Source: Membranipora membranacea
Lineage: Eukaryota; Bryozoa; Gymnolaemata; Cheilostomatida; Membraniporidae
Direction of reading: 5' to 3'
DNA: 60,000 bases
NCBI GenBank assembly: GCA_914767715.1
Contig: OU612067.1
Coordinates: 23,040,162 to 23,100,161 of the forward strand
Numbering within the stretch: position 1 is the first letter of the stretch; every line of letters starts with the position of its first letter. This document shows, one piece after another, positions 22,248-36,487 of this stretch. The notes beneath the pieces are model-generated. The model saw only the letters and a program-made list of their open reading frames with translations. It ran no database searches and was not told where the DNA came from. The position numbers were made by a program, and so were the translations under genes.

Positions 22248-25200
22248 TGGTCACCATCTCTGACATAGCTAGCATATTATAACAAAACTCTAATACTTCA
22301 TATTAATCGTGCAATTTTAAAGAAGGTGCTCTCTTTTTTTCTTTTGATCCCATTATAGATAAACAAAAAGGCAATGCATTTGACTAAAATCACAAAAGTT
22401 TTTCTGTTATTTGCTCATGATAAAGAGAAGATTTGTAAGTTATATCAGAACGACATGTTGGTCTCCCATGACAGGAGTGTGTGTGGTTCTTAAGTGCCAA
22501 TTTCATGAATTCTTCTAGAGAAAAGCAATTTTTATATGTCACTTTTCTTACAGGCCATTACCATAACTTGCACTTTAGCGTGCACATTTGTAAGATTGTC
22601 TTCTTATGCTCCATAGTTGAGCACTGAGACAAACCTATCAACTCAAAAAAGTTATTTCGCTGACTGATTTATCATTTATCGCTATTCCAGTCTTTTTCTG
22701 TAAATTTTCACCAATATGATATCATTACAAATATACATAGAAATATTTCTATATAAAATAAGTCTTGTGTCGGATAACCAACATACCAACTGGCCCCTCA
22801 GTTTAACAAATAGTAAGTAGGAAGCAAATATAGGGAAGAACTTGGCTATTTTAAGATAAAAAGTGCAGGTGATTGACATAGTTAGTGTTTAGTTTAGTTT
22901 AGTTCCATATTAGGAAAGGATGCATATGTTGTTGTGGTTTTGTTTATTACATAATTAAGTCTGAGATAAAAAGTATGATGACGTATGATCACTTTACTAC
23001 AGAAATGTGGTTTTTCATCAGAACTCATATATGAAGAGGTAAAACTTGATATATGAAATGTACGATTATAGAAACGATGGATTTGTAATAATAATACACA
23101 GCTGTGGCATTGAGCAACCAATATAACACATAATGACACCACTTCTAATGTAGAGGAAGTTAGGTGCTAAGGGAAAATCATGAGATCAAAATCATAATTC
23201 AATATACTGAGCAGTAATAGAATTACTCAAAGTTCTCCATGAATATTACATTTCCCCTCAACGAAGATACACATTGAGACCACCATATTGAGTTTTTGCG
23301 TCGCGACGCAATCTTTATATCAAAAGAGCTAAGAAGAAACATTATGATTATGATTATGATTATGGATTACATCTTAAGATAGGTGAGTATGTTTTATAGT
23401 ATAAAGAAACCTTTGGACTCACAAAACTAAGACTTCAGGTTAAGTACACATTATAAGAAATTTGAACAATCATCAGATATCCCAAACCCCGTGGATGCAG
23501 CCCCCTCAATGAAAAGGTTGGGCACCCCTGAACTAAACAATAGTGATTTGATTACAATGGACACCAAATAACAATGCTACGATCTCAAACTATATGAAAT
23601 TCAATATCTATCCCATCTAATCAGTCTCCAAAGTTGACATCACTCAAGACATACTAGGAATAGTTATTATTAGCATTCTGACAGAGAGGGCAACTCCTAA
23701 TATAATTGATACCAATGTTATTTATTAGTGGTGACATGTAGCATTGGGTTTCCAACAGTAAATAACTAATTTGGAAGATTATGACCTCAAGGGCACCCTA
23801 TACCTATCAACCAATAGATGATAATCTCAGGATCAATAAACTCATGTTAACTCATATCATATTTTTGTTTTTTCCAAAAGCCGAATAAGGCATCCCGAAG
23901 AAAATTCCATCCACTGCAATCATCTATGATAGTCTATAAATCTTGCTGATTGAGAGATTCTATAGTATGAAAATGGCCAAATTATTTCATTGTGACAAGT
24001 TGTCTTCTGTTTGATATAGAAATGACAACTTCAATAAAAATGCAAATAAACTGTTTGAAATTTTTGTAAATTTGCTTATAATACGTTCCTATCACCAGCC
24101 TTTCCTATATCTGACTCTTTTTGCTTTTGATTCCCAAAATTAAATTAATTTCAAGAAAATTAAACTGAGAATGCCCTGCAATTTTGTCATAGAATCAAGC
24201 TTTTGCTGAAATTTGTACTGCCCAGCTCGGCTCACCCTCTCTGGTTGGAAAGGGGGGTCCACCAGGGGCAATGTTCGATTATAAGCCAAAATTACCAACA
24301 TTAGGTTTCTGAATCGACGATACATATTACCAGATTAACCTTACAGATACAAACTGACTAACTACGTAACAGATTTTTATGCAAAAGAAAGATGATGTTG
24401 TTAGATCCTGAGTTTTTCCATAATACTATATAAATCGGAGATAATATCCACTAGGTGCCATCCTCGACCGAAAAATTGTAAATTTATATCAGTCAGCCAG
24501 TAGAGGTAGAGTATGGATTGTCGTCCATCCCGGTCCAACAGATAGCAAAAATTCTTGTCTGTCCCTGCTCGCCATGCCAAAACTATTTATCCAGTATTTT
24601 CTGTCTGTCCATCAAAAGATTTTGTCCGCCCGTTCTTGCCCGTCCAGTGCTGATTGCACACCTCAGGAAGCTTTGTTGCTAACAAATTAAAAGCTGTACA
24701 TGAAGCCTACCATAGGGTGTGCTGCGCTAATGAACCAATTTGGATACCTATCGGACAACCGCCGGATGTCCGCGTTGCATCCAGTGGTTGGCTATTTTGA
24801 TATATTATTTTGCAAGAGTGTGACTAAAAACTGTTCATGAATGGTACAACTAAAATGAAATAATATATGCAATATTCTAGTAGCCTAGACAATGTGTTGA
24901 CTCTGTCTGATCAGAACAAACACATTGGCTAGTCTAACATTGTGTTGTCTGATCAGTACTTATGAGAACATAACTCTAGTTGAATATTCCTTGGCCATTT
25001 TCATACATTAAATGGCCAAAGCTCTGATTGGCTGAAATCTTGTTATTAGAATCAATCGGGATGATGAAAATTGACCTTGAACTTGGGACATTTTCATTAT
25101 GGTGGCCATTTTCTCACCTGGCCATTATAATTGTGGCCGTTTTCATTCCTTGGCCATTTTCATATAGAATCGGATACACTGCTGCATCTATGTGTTTGAC

Positions 25201-25585
25201 AATTCTTTCACAAGAAAAGTTTTATTTTCACTATTTTGAATAATAAAAAACACTCGTATATAATTATAGTTTAAATCAAATATGGGTGATGAGGATAGTG
25301 TAGTATGAAAATAGTGTGATAATTTCTTTCAACATTCTCAGGCTAACACAAAACCAAACTGTATCAGGCTTTGAGATGAATACTCTAACTAAAAGTGTTA
25401 GGCATATTTAAAGAGAACCCTGTGGTGGGCTTAATTCCACATGGATGGTTAGATATATGCCTTTGAAAAGTATAAAATGTATCAGTTCATAGGGGATCAC
25501 ACAACATAAAGTGCAGAAACGTCTTAATTATTGGGATACCTATTAGACTTATATATATTATTGTTCTGTAGTAGGGTATACGTGT
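22248..25585. other. Intergenic interval, no gene recognised
   Basis: This lies between the stop of the CUB array and the stop of the ROCO-caspase gene, which converge. I see GATTAT microsatellites near 23343, a palindromic element at 24881-24932 and repeated TGGCCATTTTC motifs near 24990-25160. There is no ORF with domain content and no exon-like stretch with matching splice sites. AATAAA on the minus strand at 25221-25226, about 360 nt past the ROCO-caspase stop, is a possible poly(A) signal. Confidence 0.5.
24881..24932. repeat. Short palindromic MITE-like element, compact copy
   Basis: TAGCCTAGACAATGTGTTGA pairs with AACAAACACATTGGCTA at 24916-24931. It is followed by a partial second repeat of the arm (AACATTGTGTTG). 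It lies in the intergenic interval downstream of the CUB array. Confidence 0.55.
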
Positions 25586-25729
25586 TTAGCGACGTGGGTT
25601 GAAACCAGGGAACAGATACAGCTTTCTTCCCTTTGTTAATGTTTTAAATGGTACAGCTGTCTGCCCTGAACAGCTATCAGGATATTTCTCTGCTAACGAT
25701 TTACTTTCTCGGCTTACTCTGTCCTGTAC
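25586..25729 (-). CDS. ROCO-caspase exon 12 (caspase C-terminus, stop)
   Basis: 144 nt, phase 0, acceptor TTGTATTGCAG, TAA at 25588-25586. It reads VQDRVSRESKSLAEKYPDSC, GQTAVPFKTLTKGRKLYLF, the standard caspase end in which a conserved terminal strand carries LRK.LYF-like residues. The caspase domain is therefore complete at the C-terminus. Confidence 0.88.
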   Translation of the reverse strand, partial: VQDRVSRESKSLAEKYPDSCSGQTAVPFKTLTKGRKLYLFPGFNPRR

Positions 25730-28700
25730 CTGCAATACAAAGTAGTAGCTTGTAGAACTATTGTGAATATAATAATTCACTTTGATGAGCTCTGATTATC
25801 CATGACTAACGCCTAGTTTGATACCAAGATATTTTCCGGTGTGTCGTGCTAAGTTTGAATAACTTGCCTCTGTAACTTACCAATAACAACAAGAATCAAA
25901 AATGTCTCGCTTAGGCGCTATAAATAGTTAACATTGTCATACTGGAGAGGGGAATTGTCCACACTGCTGATTCGGATTGAATTTAACAGACGTGAGTGAC
26001 CCAAACTAACCGCCTGCTCATGTCATTCATAATATTGATTGGGAAAAAATACCATAGTTTATCACATATGATCGTCGTCATCAGCAGTAAGCGGAGACGA
26101 TAAGGTAGATCACGGGTTTTTTTTGTTTTGTTATGTCGTAACTTCCTCTAGCGTCAGAACTAATATCACATATCTTTGGGAAAGAGTGAGCAAGTTAGTT
26201 AGTTAGTTAGAGTCCACTCACAATTTCAAAGAGACTGAAGAGATCTCTGTGACAGGCATGTTTAAGCAGTGTAGTGACAAGGCATCGTATCAGCAGTGAA
26301 CCAGTTACTTCATTTCTCATAGACATATAGGCTACAATCATATGCAAACACTGTGTAAATCTAGTTGTATACATTCAAGAGGGAATAAGATGGCAATCAA
26401 TGCCGCGATGTTATAAACGTTAAATATACACTTTAATATATAAAACATGCCCTAAGATTATTCATTGTCGAATAATGTTCTTTGTGGGATTAGTGCCGTT
26501 GACCTTGTCTGCGAGGAATAAGTACTACATTATAATGGCAAAAATGATCTTGACTTCCTGACTCACATTCAAAGCTAGATTTGATCACCATTAGGTCCTC
26601 CGTATTGAGGTGGTCTATTTCTAGTGGTTGACTCCGATGTGATGGTTGCTCTACTTCTGAGGCAGCTGCTTGTATTGGCTTGTATATCTTTGGCTTCCAT
26701 TGATCATCAGTAGTCGACTGTTTTGCGGCACCAGCCTTTCCGAGATCTCTCTCAACTAATGAGCAGTAAATTTAAATATTGTGATGTGTGATGAATAGAC
26801 CAGTCAATTGCATCAAAACCCAATTGAACTTGGAGCTATGTTACCAAAATCAATGGGAAAACAGCCCCGAGTTATATTACTTGCCACAAATAACGACTTC
26901 AGGGTAGGCTCTTTCCGGGGAAATTTCATATGATATAATATAAATTAACTGGTAATTTTTCCCAATATGATATGGACCAGCATTAATTCAGCACCAGATA
27001 TCATCATTGAAATCTTGAGCAATTTTACATCCATACCTCCAGAGCAGGCTTGAACAACAATGACCTTGGGTTTGCCAGCCATGTTTGGAAAATTTGAAGA
27101 AGAGAGCAGGCTGTAAATGTCCTTTAGCTTGACGCCAACTTGATCTGAGGCCAGGATAACATCGTCTTCACATCCATGAGTCATCAGACAGAGAAAGAAC
27201 ATGCCAAAGTCCTTGTGGTCAGCACGTTTGGTCTCGTCTTGCACTGCTTTGAGCATTTCCTATAAATTGAAACGTTCTGGAGTCACTAGCAAGTAAGTTA
27301 AAAATTTGACAAATCTATTTACCTGAATCATATTTCATATCATTCGTCTTTTTTTCCATGGCAGCAAGAAACCTTATCAAAGTAGTTGGTTCCATTGCTT
27401 TTTTATCTTGTAAAACTTTACTCACCTCTGCAGTCACATCCTCAACAACATCCGCCAGCTCAAAATCGAGTGACTTCAGCATGTACTTCAGATTCTTCAC
27501 ATCCATGTCTGATCCTTTTCGTCTCATCTGTAGAGCTCCTCTACCATTAAAGTTCTCTATGTTGATTATTAGAGCTCTGCCCCTTCTACCTCTACTCATC
27601 TTATATATCTGTAAAACAAGGAGGGCAAGAGAGAGATAAGTAGAGATAGTGCACGCTACTGCATAGAGTATAATGTATAAACTATAGAGGTGAAAAATAA
27701 TAGTGTTGTACACCAGGGTCGTAGTTTAGCAACAATGGTATGGGATGTGGAAATCCTTGAGGGTGCGAAGTAAAGGATATTGTAAGCTCTTAAGGCTCCA
27801 AGCCATTTTAATGATATAAGTAGCATAGGGAAGTCTCAAATAAGCTGATACTGACACGGAATATTCGATTATGGCAATTTAAGGCCACTCCATTCAGCAT
27901 TCTAGGGGAGGCGGAGAGCCCCAGCCTCCGCTAGAACTACGGGTCTGCACACTCTCAAAGTAACTTGGTTCTACACTAATAACAAATTGTGAAGCTCATT
28001 GAATACTTTTACCAGACTAGTTTTGTTGAACAGTTCCTTTATCTCTGATTTCTCTGTTGGAGCTGGGCGTGGTCTGATCTCATGTAGATGTGTGTCTTCT
28101 GTAGAAGGTGAGAGATAACCTCCACCATCCTCAGATATAACACTGTCTGAGCGTCCTCTGGTCAAAGTTGCCTGCTCTGGTTCATTGTACTCCGTTGCTG
28201 AAACACAGCTTACCTCAGCTTGAGGCTGCAAATCTTCATTCTCTTCTTCACCTGGAAATCAAAATAATTAGACACGTACTGACTTGTTCTAGAAGAGTGG
28301 AAAATTCAGTCTATCAATCTCAGCCATTCCACAGTTAATATCGGGGTATGTGCCTAATCATTCAAATCATATAAGAAAGTGATGTTGACAATTGCAATGC
28401 TTATTGAGGTAAACTCACTAGAGCTGTCCGACACTGAATTAGTTGAGACATATTCCTCAAGCTGTGATATTCCTGTTTCAGTGATGCTAAAACCTGTAAA
28501 AAATAACAAAAAAAACATACAATTATACAATATTATGCATGTAAAAAAGTAGATTGTGAATTGTAAAACATTCATGTGCAATTTTATAGTAACATTGTCT
28601 TTTAGAAGTATATTAATTCACTCACAGGGAAATCCGAAGGGTTTTGGGACAACAGATCCAGCCACTTTATCACATCGGCTTGTCTCGTCTCCGGTGTAGG

Positions 28701-31700
28701 CTGTGAGGCGAGAATTGAGGCGCTCATAGCTGTAGTGTGATTGGTTAACTTTCTTGAACCATTTGGGATTGACCAGAGTTGTTGGTAACTTTTGTTGAGT
28801 CAGCAGACAGTGAGAGCAGTAGAAGACATGTTCATAACGGACTCCTTTCCACACAGATTCTAGTTCAGATGTGAGCTGCTTCGTTGAATCTAACAGGCTC
28901 TTCCATGCATCACAGACTCTCTTAGCTGGTGTAAGAACTATCAGTGACACCTGTTTCTTGTTCTGGTCATGTAACAGATATCTCATTATTCCATTATCTT
29001 CTTGTACTTGAGCGCCGTTGCTACCTGCTTCAACTGTATTGGCTGGATTGATGTGTATGTCTAGAAACCCTGCAGTAATCAGGTTAAAGATGTACCCAGG
29101 TACCGACATACCGTTGAGATACAGATCGATTTTCAGTGGAAATAGCTTTGGGCTAGGTTTAGCTGCAGATATGATTTCACTGCTGAAATAAGGAATGATG
29201 AACTTCATGCTGTCATCTTCTCTCCCTATGGGCCCGCAAATCAGGTGGAATGTTTTCAGAAGTGTTACGCCCACCTCAGCTGGCAGCTCTGATTCAGATT
29301 TGAGCAGATTGTGAAGCAGGGCAGCATCGATGACCCCTGTTGCTTTGAAATCCTCCACCATTTTCACATACTCTCGTTTGTCAACATTTCTGTCATAGAA
29401 TCGGTAGGGCACAAAGACCTCAATACGATCATCCCATGTTTGGTCAACCCGATGATCATACAGTATCCCTATGAGAGAGACAAGAACATCAGGTCGATGG
29501 AATATATATTCACACAGCTTGTCATTGTCTTGATACCACATTATTCTTCCTATTTCATGAATGTATTGTAGAATATATCGTTTTCTGCTCTTACGGAAAC
29601 CTTTAACAATGTCAGTAACCTTAATAAAAGGCCTGTCTGTCTGCACGGTAAGATCCATGAGTGTCTTATACCAGCTACCTGGTATCTCCGTCATGAGCTG
29701 AGAACCGGCTTCGCTAAGGGCCTTCTTAAGAGAATAAATAACAGTTTCAGTTGAAGTAGCAGATAACTCCAATGCGATATTGATGAGGGGCTTAAATTTG
29801 TCACTGAAACTTGTCATAGAAAAGAACGGGCTTGTAGGGGAACCAGCACTCTCTTCTGCCTCTATTATCTGGAGGCGCAGATTTTCTGCTGTTGCGATAA
29901 GCTGCTGCTTTCTTATATTAAGCTGCTCTTCAGTAAGCTTATCAGTATGCGTGAGAACTAGCACTGGTTGACCAAGGTTAGGACGTGCTAAGTAGACGTG
30001 AGATATCCATCTCATACAAAGATCTTGTGTTGCAGCATCCTCTCCTTTATCAGTCACCAAACTGTCAAACTCTGCTATATCTATGACAAGAAGCGGGACA
30101 GACTGCGTTTTAAATGTCAATTGGTAGGCAAAGTTATACACTTTATGCCCACCAAAGTCAATAAAAACCAGTCTAGATTTGTCATCCACTTCCGCTTCAC
30201 AGATATTGAATACTCGAGTTGCTTCATCCAGCTTGGAGTCTGTAGCAGATCGTTTTGTCAGCACCCGCTGGTTTTCCTGAACACTTCTAACCAGGCTTGT
30301 TTTTCCAGCTCCACTTTTGCCGAACACAGTTACTGGGATAAGTTTTACGTTGCTTTCTCGCTTGAACTTTAGATCATCTAGATACTTCTGTAGAGCTGCT
30401 CCACCCTGTTTAATGACGGCGTAGGGAGGAGATAAAAGTGCCAGGCAGCCTTTGTACTCGAAGTCTGTAAGTGTTTTGTTGTTGAAGAGTCTCTCAGGTA
30501 TTGATTTGAGTTTCTTGTTGAAGCTTACCCACAGTGATGTTAACTGTTTGAGGTTCCCAAGGCTGTAAAAAATAACCATATTTGTTAGCTGTGGTATGAA
30601 TTTTGCTTGTTTTGAGAATATTAATGATAAATTGTTAACTATTGTTGATTTAGCAATGGAAGTCTGTCTGTATTTTATGGTTTAGAGGTGAGTTGTTTGT
30701 TAGATCTGATATCCAGTGATTGTTAACTTTTCGAGCTTCCCAAGGCTGCCATAATCACCATACTTATAAGCTATGCTTTGTCTTTTGCTTGATTGGAGAA
30801 TATTAATTATTATTGATGTAGCACTGACCAAGCCTATAAACCTTTGGTCTAGAAGAATTGCAAAAATGAAGAAAATCTTGGACAGATAATTGGCTGGATT
30901 GAATTTTGAATGCTGAGTAATATTCTTTGTGTATTGAGACAGGATCTCTTCAACAACAATTTGAAAAAATTACATTTATTTTGTTTATTATGTCTATTTC
31001 TTTCACTAAGACACAAAAATAGTGAAACAATATGGAAAGCAAGATACTGCATTGATGCGGAATAGGTTAGCCTGCTCGTATTTAATAGGACAGATATTTG
31101 TTTTAGAATTTATTTTGATGATGAAAGTGTTTTGATTATCGATACTTATGATCAATTTTCGGGGGATTGCTATTTGATATTTGTTGTCAGGCTGCTATTT
31201 TGATAAATTTCAGATCTTCGAAAATCCTTAATTCTCGGCCACTTGCATCTAATGAGAAAATAAAATTGCATCCAGACAAAACAAATGACTGATAAAAGAA
31301 TGTTTTATCTGACAACATAAGACTGTCTATATTTTTGAAGTTAACCATGGAAGGGATAATACATGCTTTTTGAGCTCTTTCTCCCTAACCAATCTTTTGT
31401 TGATAGCTTAAAAAACTTTAATTGCCGAATCACAATGGAGCAGCCATTCACTATGATCCCATTCGATTTTCCACTTTGAATGAAGTTGACCACTCTCAAT
31501 TCAAATGGATTCCTACTACACTCACGATGATAACACTTGCCTGCCCGCCTGGTCGGGCCTCCTGGTTTTTTTTTTTCATGTGTGTTTATTGCTAAAGATA
31601 AAATTGATAATATATTTAGACAAAGTGAAATTGAGTGAGAGAAAGGCATAAGATTGAATCATCAAACGTAAATAATTGCAATATAAATACGTAAAAAGTA

Positions 31701-34700
31701 GAGGAACAGTCAGATAGCCTGCGGCTAGAGTGTAGACCGGCCAACTGTAAATCACAAAGGTAAAATACAAGACACACCGGCAAGGACGCATAGGACGAGT
31801 GCCCCCACCAGCTGCAGTCACCACTGCCCCCACAGATAGGAAGCTAGGCTCACGGGCATGCAAGTCTGAGAGCCTATCTCCACTCCCTTTAGGCACTTGC
31901 TGTACAGTGACACGCCTGTGCATAACAAGGACCTCCCACCCCGATTGTTGTTGGCTTTTTTTTTACTTGAAGTAATTGTTTCCTGTGTTGTAAAAAGATT
32001 TGCATTTTAGATTCATCAGGAACTCAGTTGAGTGTGTTTTTAAAAGGAGTTTTAAAGTAAAAAATTCAACTAGCATTTGGATAATTCCCAAAGTTTAAAA
32101 AAATTGTGTTACATGTTCTCTGGGTTTTTTGTTCAGAATAACACGTACACACACTTTTTGAAGAATAAACACTCGTTAAAGATTTGTGCCAGTGGCATGG
32201 CCTCAGTCTCGTATGATATCCATTCATTCGCGGCTTCCATACGACACAGTTCTGAAAGAAAATGAAGCAACACAAACTAATACAAACAAATATTGCATCG
32301 ATGCTATTTCCATGATTCTATAACTCCTAAGATCAATGTGAAATTGAATCCTCAAAACATATTGAGAGCAGCTTTAAAAGGTCTTTTTCTCCAGCCCCCA
32401 GCACCCTCCGATGTTAACCTCTCCAACCTCTCCAACCCTCATATTACATCCACGCAGAGTAACAAACTTAGAGATTGCCCACTACAATGCTTTGCTGAAA
32501 TATAACCTTGAACCTCATGCACTCAATTTCCGAATACAAACCTAAGCAACAAATAAACCTATTGATCTTTGGTTATTTGAAACTAAGCGAAGGGGTCTGG
32601 AGCTGGTGTATGTGTAAATCTCAGTTGCGGACAGGTAGAAGTAATTTATTAATTGATCAACTAAACACCTTGAATGCAGCCATTCAACTGACCTACTAAT
32701 ACCAATTTAAGTTAGTACAATTAGATTCATGGTTTTTAAAGACAGGCAAATTCATGACAATTACCTCATAGGAACATAAATGAATGTGAGTGTCTACAAA
32801 TATGAGTATAATCATCCTGTTTGAGAAACTAGTCAAGTTTTGCAGATCAAAATCTAGTTTGCCTCAGTCACCTTACATTATACTCTATTACACATCACCA
32901 CAACAACTCATTACTGGAAAATCCATATCATAATAACAACAAAGGATTTTATAAAGCTATACAAACTGCTAATTGGGCGCACAAGTGGACCTATGGGCGT
33001 ATGACTAAGGTTAGCCGTGACTGCGTGGTTAGATCTTTATGTTCCCTGACCCCATATCCCCTATCATGTCACATAGACGTACTACAGCAAACTCACCAGG
33101 AGCAACATCAAGCTTGTCAACACCCCCACCCCAAACCCAGCGTCAAACCCCCACTGCCATGCGTCACGATCAGTTGCAGAAGATGATTGACAAACTCGAT
33201 GCTAATAAAGCGTTTATGGAAGAAAGATCCAACAACATCTCCGAAGATCTACTAAGGGTGCTGAATAGAATTGATACCATCGAGAGAAAGCAAAATGAAA
33301 CTGAAGATAAGCAGACCGAGATGGAAAAGTGCCTTAACTTCTATGGTGACGAGATCATGTCATTGAAAACAGAACTTGCAGCCATTAAAATGGAGGAGAT
33401 GAAGGAAACAGAGGCAAGTGCGGTGAAGGTAAAACAGGACGACAGGACAAGGCTAGTGTGACGGACATCTCTTTGGCTGGTTGCGAGGCACTGCGCGTGC
33501 GGATTGGTGAGTCTGGGCGGGATGAGTGCACTGTGCTCGCTGTCTACCAGTGCCCTCGGGCTCTGTGGGGGCTTTTCTTGGGGATTTAGTTCTGGTTTTG
33601 CCCACTCTCCCCTCGAACTCACTTGTTGTTGGTGACATCAATATTGATTTAAATCCAGAAAATTATTTGGACTCAGCTTCAGAAAATTATAGCGAGTTGA
33701 TTCAAAGCCAATGTTTTTATAACCTTATTCAATCCCAACAAGAATTGGCAAACCAAAATAAGTATTTTAGATCACATTATTGTTAAAAATTCAAGTCGTG
33801 CACTCTAGCTTTTGACATTTCAGATCATAAGCCGGTGTGTGCATCCTTTGTTTACAAAAAGCACAGCCATATTTTAACAAAAATCCTTCGCCAATGAACA
33901 TAACTAAAACAAATTATGTGTTATTACAAGAAATTATACAGCAACAAAATTGGTCCCCCACAACAGAAATATCTGACACCAACAGAGCTTTTAAACTTTT
34001 CATTGAAAAACTAAGCTCATGTATTGATGATGCAAGCAACAAAATCAGTGCCAGAAAGCATCAACGTTCTACTTTCAAGAAACCTTGGATGACTAAGCAA
34101 TTATTTACACTTACAAAAGAACGTACTAAGCTTCACAAAATGAGCAAATTACAACCATTCAATGGTGAATTACGAATGCGGTATAGGAAATTCAGAAATC
34201 ACGTAACAAACTGCGTAAACATGGCAAGGAAAGAGCATTACAAAGCTCAGTATGATAAGTGTTGTGGGAATACCAATGAAAAATGGAGATTTGTCATGAG
34301 TTTTATTAAAAAAGATACCGATGGTTCAGATGAGAAAATTCATCTCGGACATGATGGTGATCAGAGCATTTCCGTAGCTGATAAATTTAATGATTTCTTT
34401 ATCAATGTTGGTACTAATCTGGCAGAAAATCTTTCAACCACTGCAACCAAATTTACAAAATATTTTTCTAAAATTGATAATGCTTTTGCAGCTGAATTTT
34501 CTTTCACTGAAATTGAGACCGCTGCTTCTCTTAAAATAACTGATAGCTTCTCCAATAAGTAAGCTACAGGACCTGATAGAATACCAATGCAAGCCTTAAA
34601 AGATAATAAATTAACCCTGGCACCTGCTTAAATTTTGCTCGTATGAAGCCAATTTTTAAAAAGGGAGATAAAACTAGATGTAATAATTACAAACCCGTTT

Positions 34701-36456
34701 CAATTTTAAATTTGACATCGAAAGTTTTAGAAAAACTCCTTTCAATACAAATCAGAGAGTATCTGGAGTGCAAAAATTTACTCACAAATTACCAATTTGG
34801 CTTTAGTTAAATCGAAGCGCAGTACAACTGATGCAATTAATATTATAATAGAACAACTTTACAACAATTTTACTGATAGAGGCATCACCCAGGGTGTGTT
34901 TTTAGATTTCTCAAAAGCTTTTGATACAATAAATTATGGCATTCTTATCAGTAAACTTCAATTTTTTGGATTGTCAGGGTTATTGCCAGTCAAGATTGGT
35001 GTTCCCCAGGGTTCGGTTCTCAGGCCACTTTTATTTTTAATTTATATTAACGACCTTTTAAATGTAGCACCTGATCTAAATTATATACTTTTTGCTGATG
35101 ACACAAACATTTTTAGTACTGAACCTGAAGTTATGAAAAGAAATTTACCTTTGATTAATGAATGGTGTATAACCAACCGTCTTGTTATTAACTATGAGAA
35201 AACCTTTCAAGTTCTTTTTAAAGCCCCAAACAAAATTTTTAACCCTGAGGAATTCAAGCTCGAGTTCGGGAACTCTATTTTAAAAGAAAAAGGAACCACC
35301 AAATTTTTAGGAATTGAGTTAGACTCCAACCTAAATTTCCATGAGCCTTAAAAAGAAATTAAGTCCTTGTTGAGCAATGGCATATCCTTGTTCAACAAGT
35401 ACCTTTTGGGAGTTTGGACGGGGCCAGGGTGCGATCTCACAGTTCTCACACCAAGATTTTAATCGATTTCCTTGTCCTCATAGTTGTGACCAGCATCTCA
35501 AATCACCGAAGTGATTGCCCCGGTTTTTTTTCTAATGAGAACATATTTATGGTTTTATGACATTAAAATCCAAGTATTGAACAAGTACTGTAACAAAACT
35601 CTCGATAATTTAATAAACAGACCTGAATCCTAAGCTACAGTAAAGTTGCCAGCAACTCCCCATAATAATGATAAATCATGATACAATTTGTTACAAATAT
35701 ACACAGAGAGAAGACGATACAGTTACAGTATATAGTGAGTGATGGGAAGATAGAGGATATGACTCACCTCTCAGGTATACTTCTTAAGTCACACCGAGAC
35801 ACATATATCTTCTTAAGTGACCTCATCCCTCCTAATCCTTCAGGTAATGTCTGTAGGTTCCTATTACCATTTAGATTTAACACCTCCAGTTCAGTCAGTG
35901 AGCAAATGCTGAGGGAACAAAATTTTCATTCAATAATTATATATAGTTTTCCAACTTAGATTTTATTACTGCCACTGACTGAGAGGAAAATTAACAACAA
36001 TGATAATCACTGGATTTCTTATTTTTGGTATATTAATTTTATATTAAATTTAACCCAATTTTGCATACCAGTACCACTAACAAAAAATAGGTTGAGACTT
36101 AGGACAACCTTAATTACAAAGCTAGGGGGCCCGTAAAACGTGTGAGGCGCCTTCTCTGACAAAAAGGACGAGAGACAGTGCCCTGCTAAAGGGGCACCTA
36201 TCAGCATGTAGGCTCTCAGTATGAATAAAACGACTAAAACAACAATACACCAGTTCTCAGTAAGCATTACAAAGAGTTCATAGAGAGTTTCTTTTCCTGC
36301 TGTTTTATAAAATCTCATTTCTACAATTAACTATGTTAGGAGATATCTTGTCATATAAATCGAGAAGATAACTGCCTTTTGTCACGTGTATCAAAGGTTA
36401 ATTTGACAATAAAAGATATTCTGAGACAACCCATGTATTTGAATTATTAGTATAAG

Positions 36457-36487
<31 letters not shown>

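Noticed and set aside
26945-27036. Continuation of the QACSGG frame as p10
   Set aside because: The frame stops soon and lacks p10 motifs. The GTATGG donor joins exons at 26755 and 26331 that carry real p10 sequence.
27315-27425. Extension of the caspase exon past 27426
   Set aside because: Reading on adds 34 residues inside the caspase core and puts the next exon out of frame. The GTGAGT donor at 27425 gives the normal caspase spacing.
29311-30372. Plus-strand ORFs at 29311, 29780 and 29998
   Set aside because: They are shadows of the ROC-COR exon on the opposite strand, without domain content.
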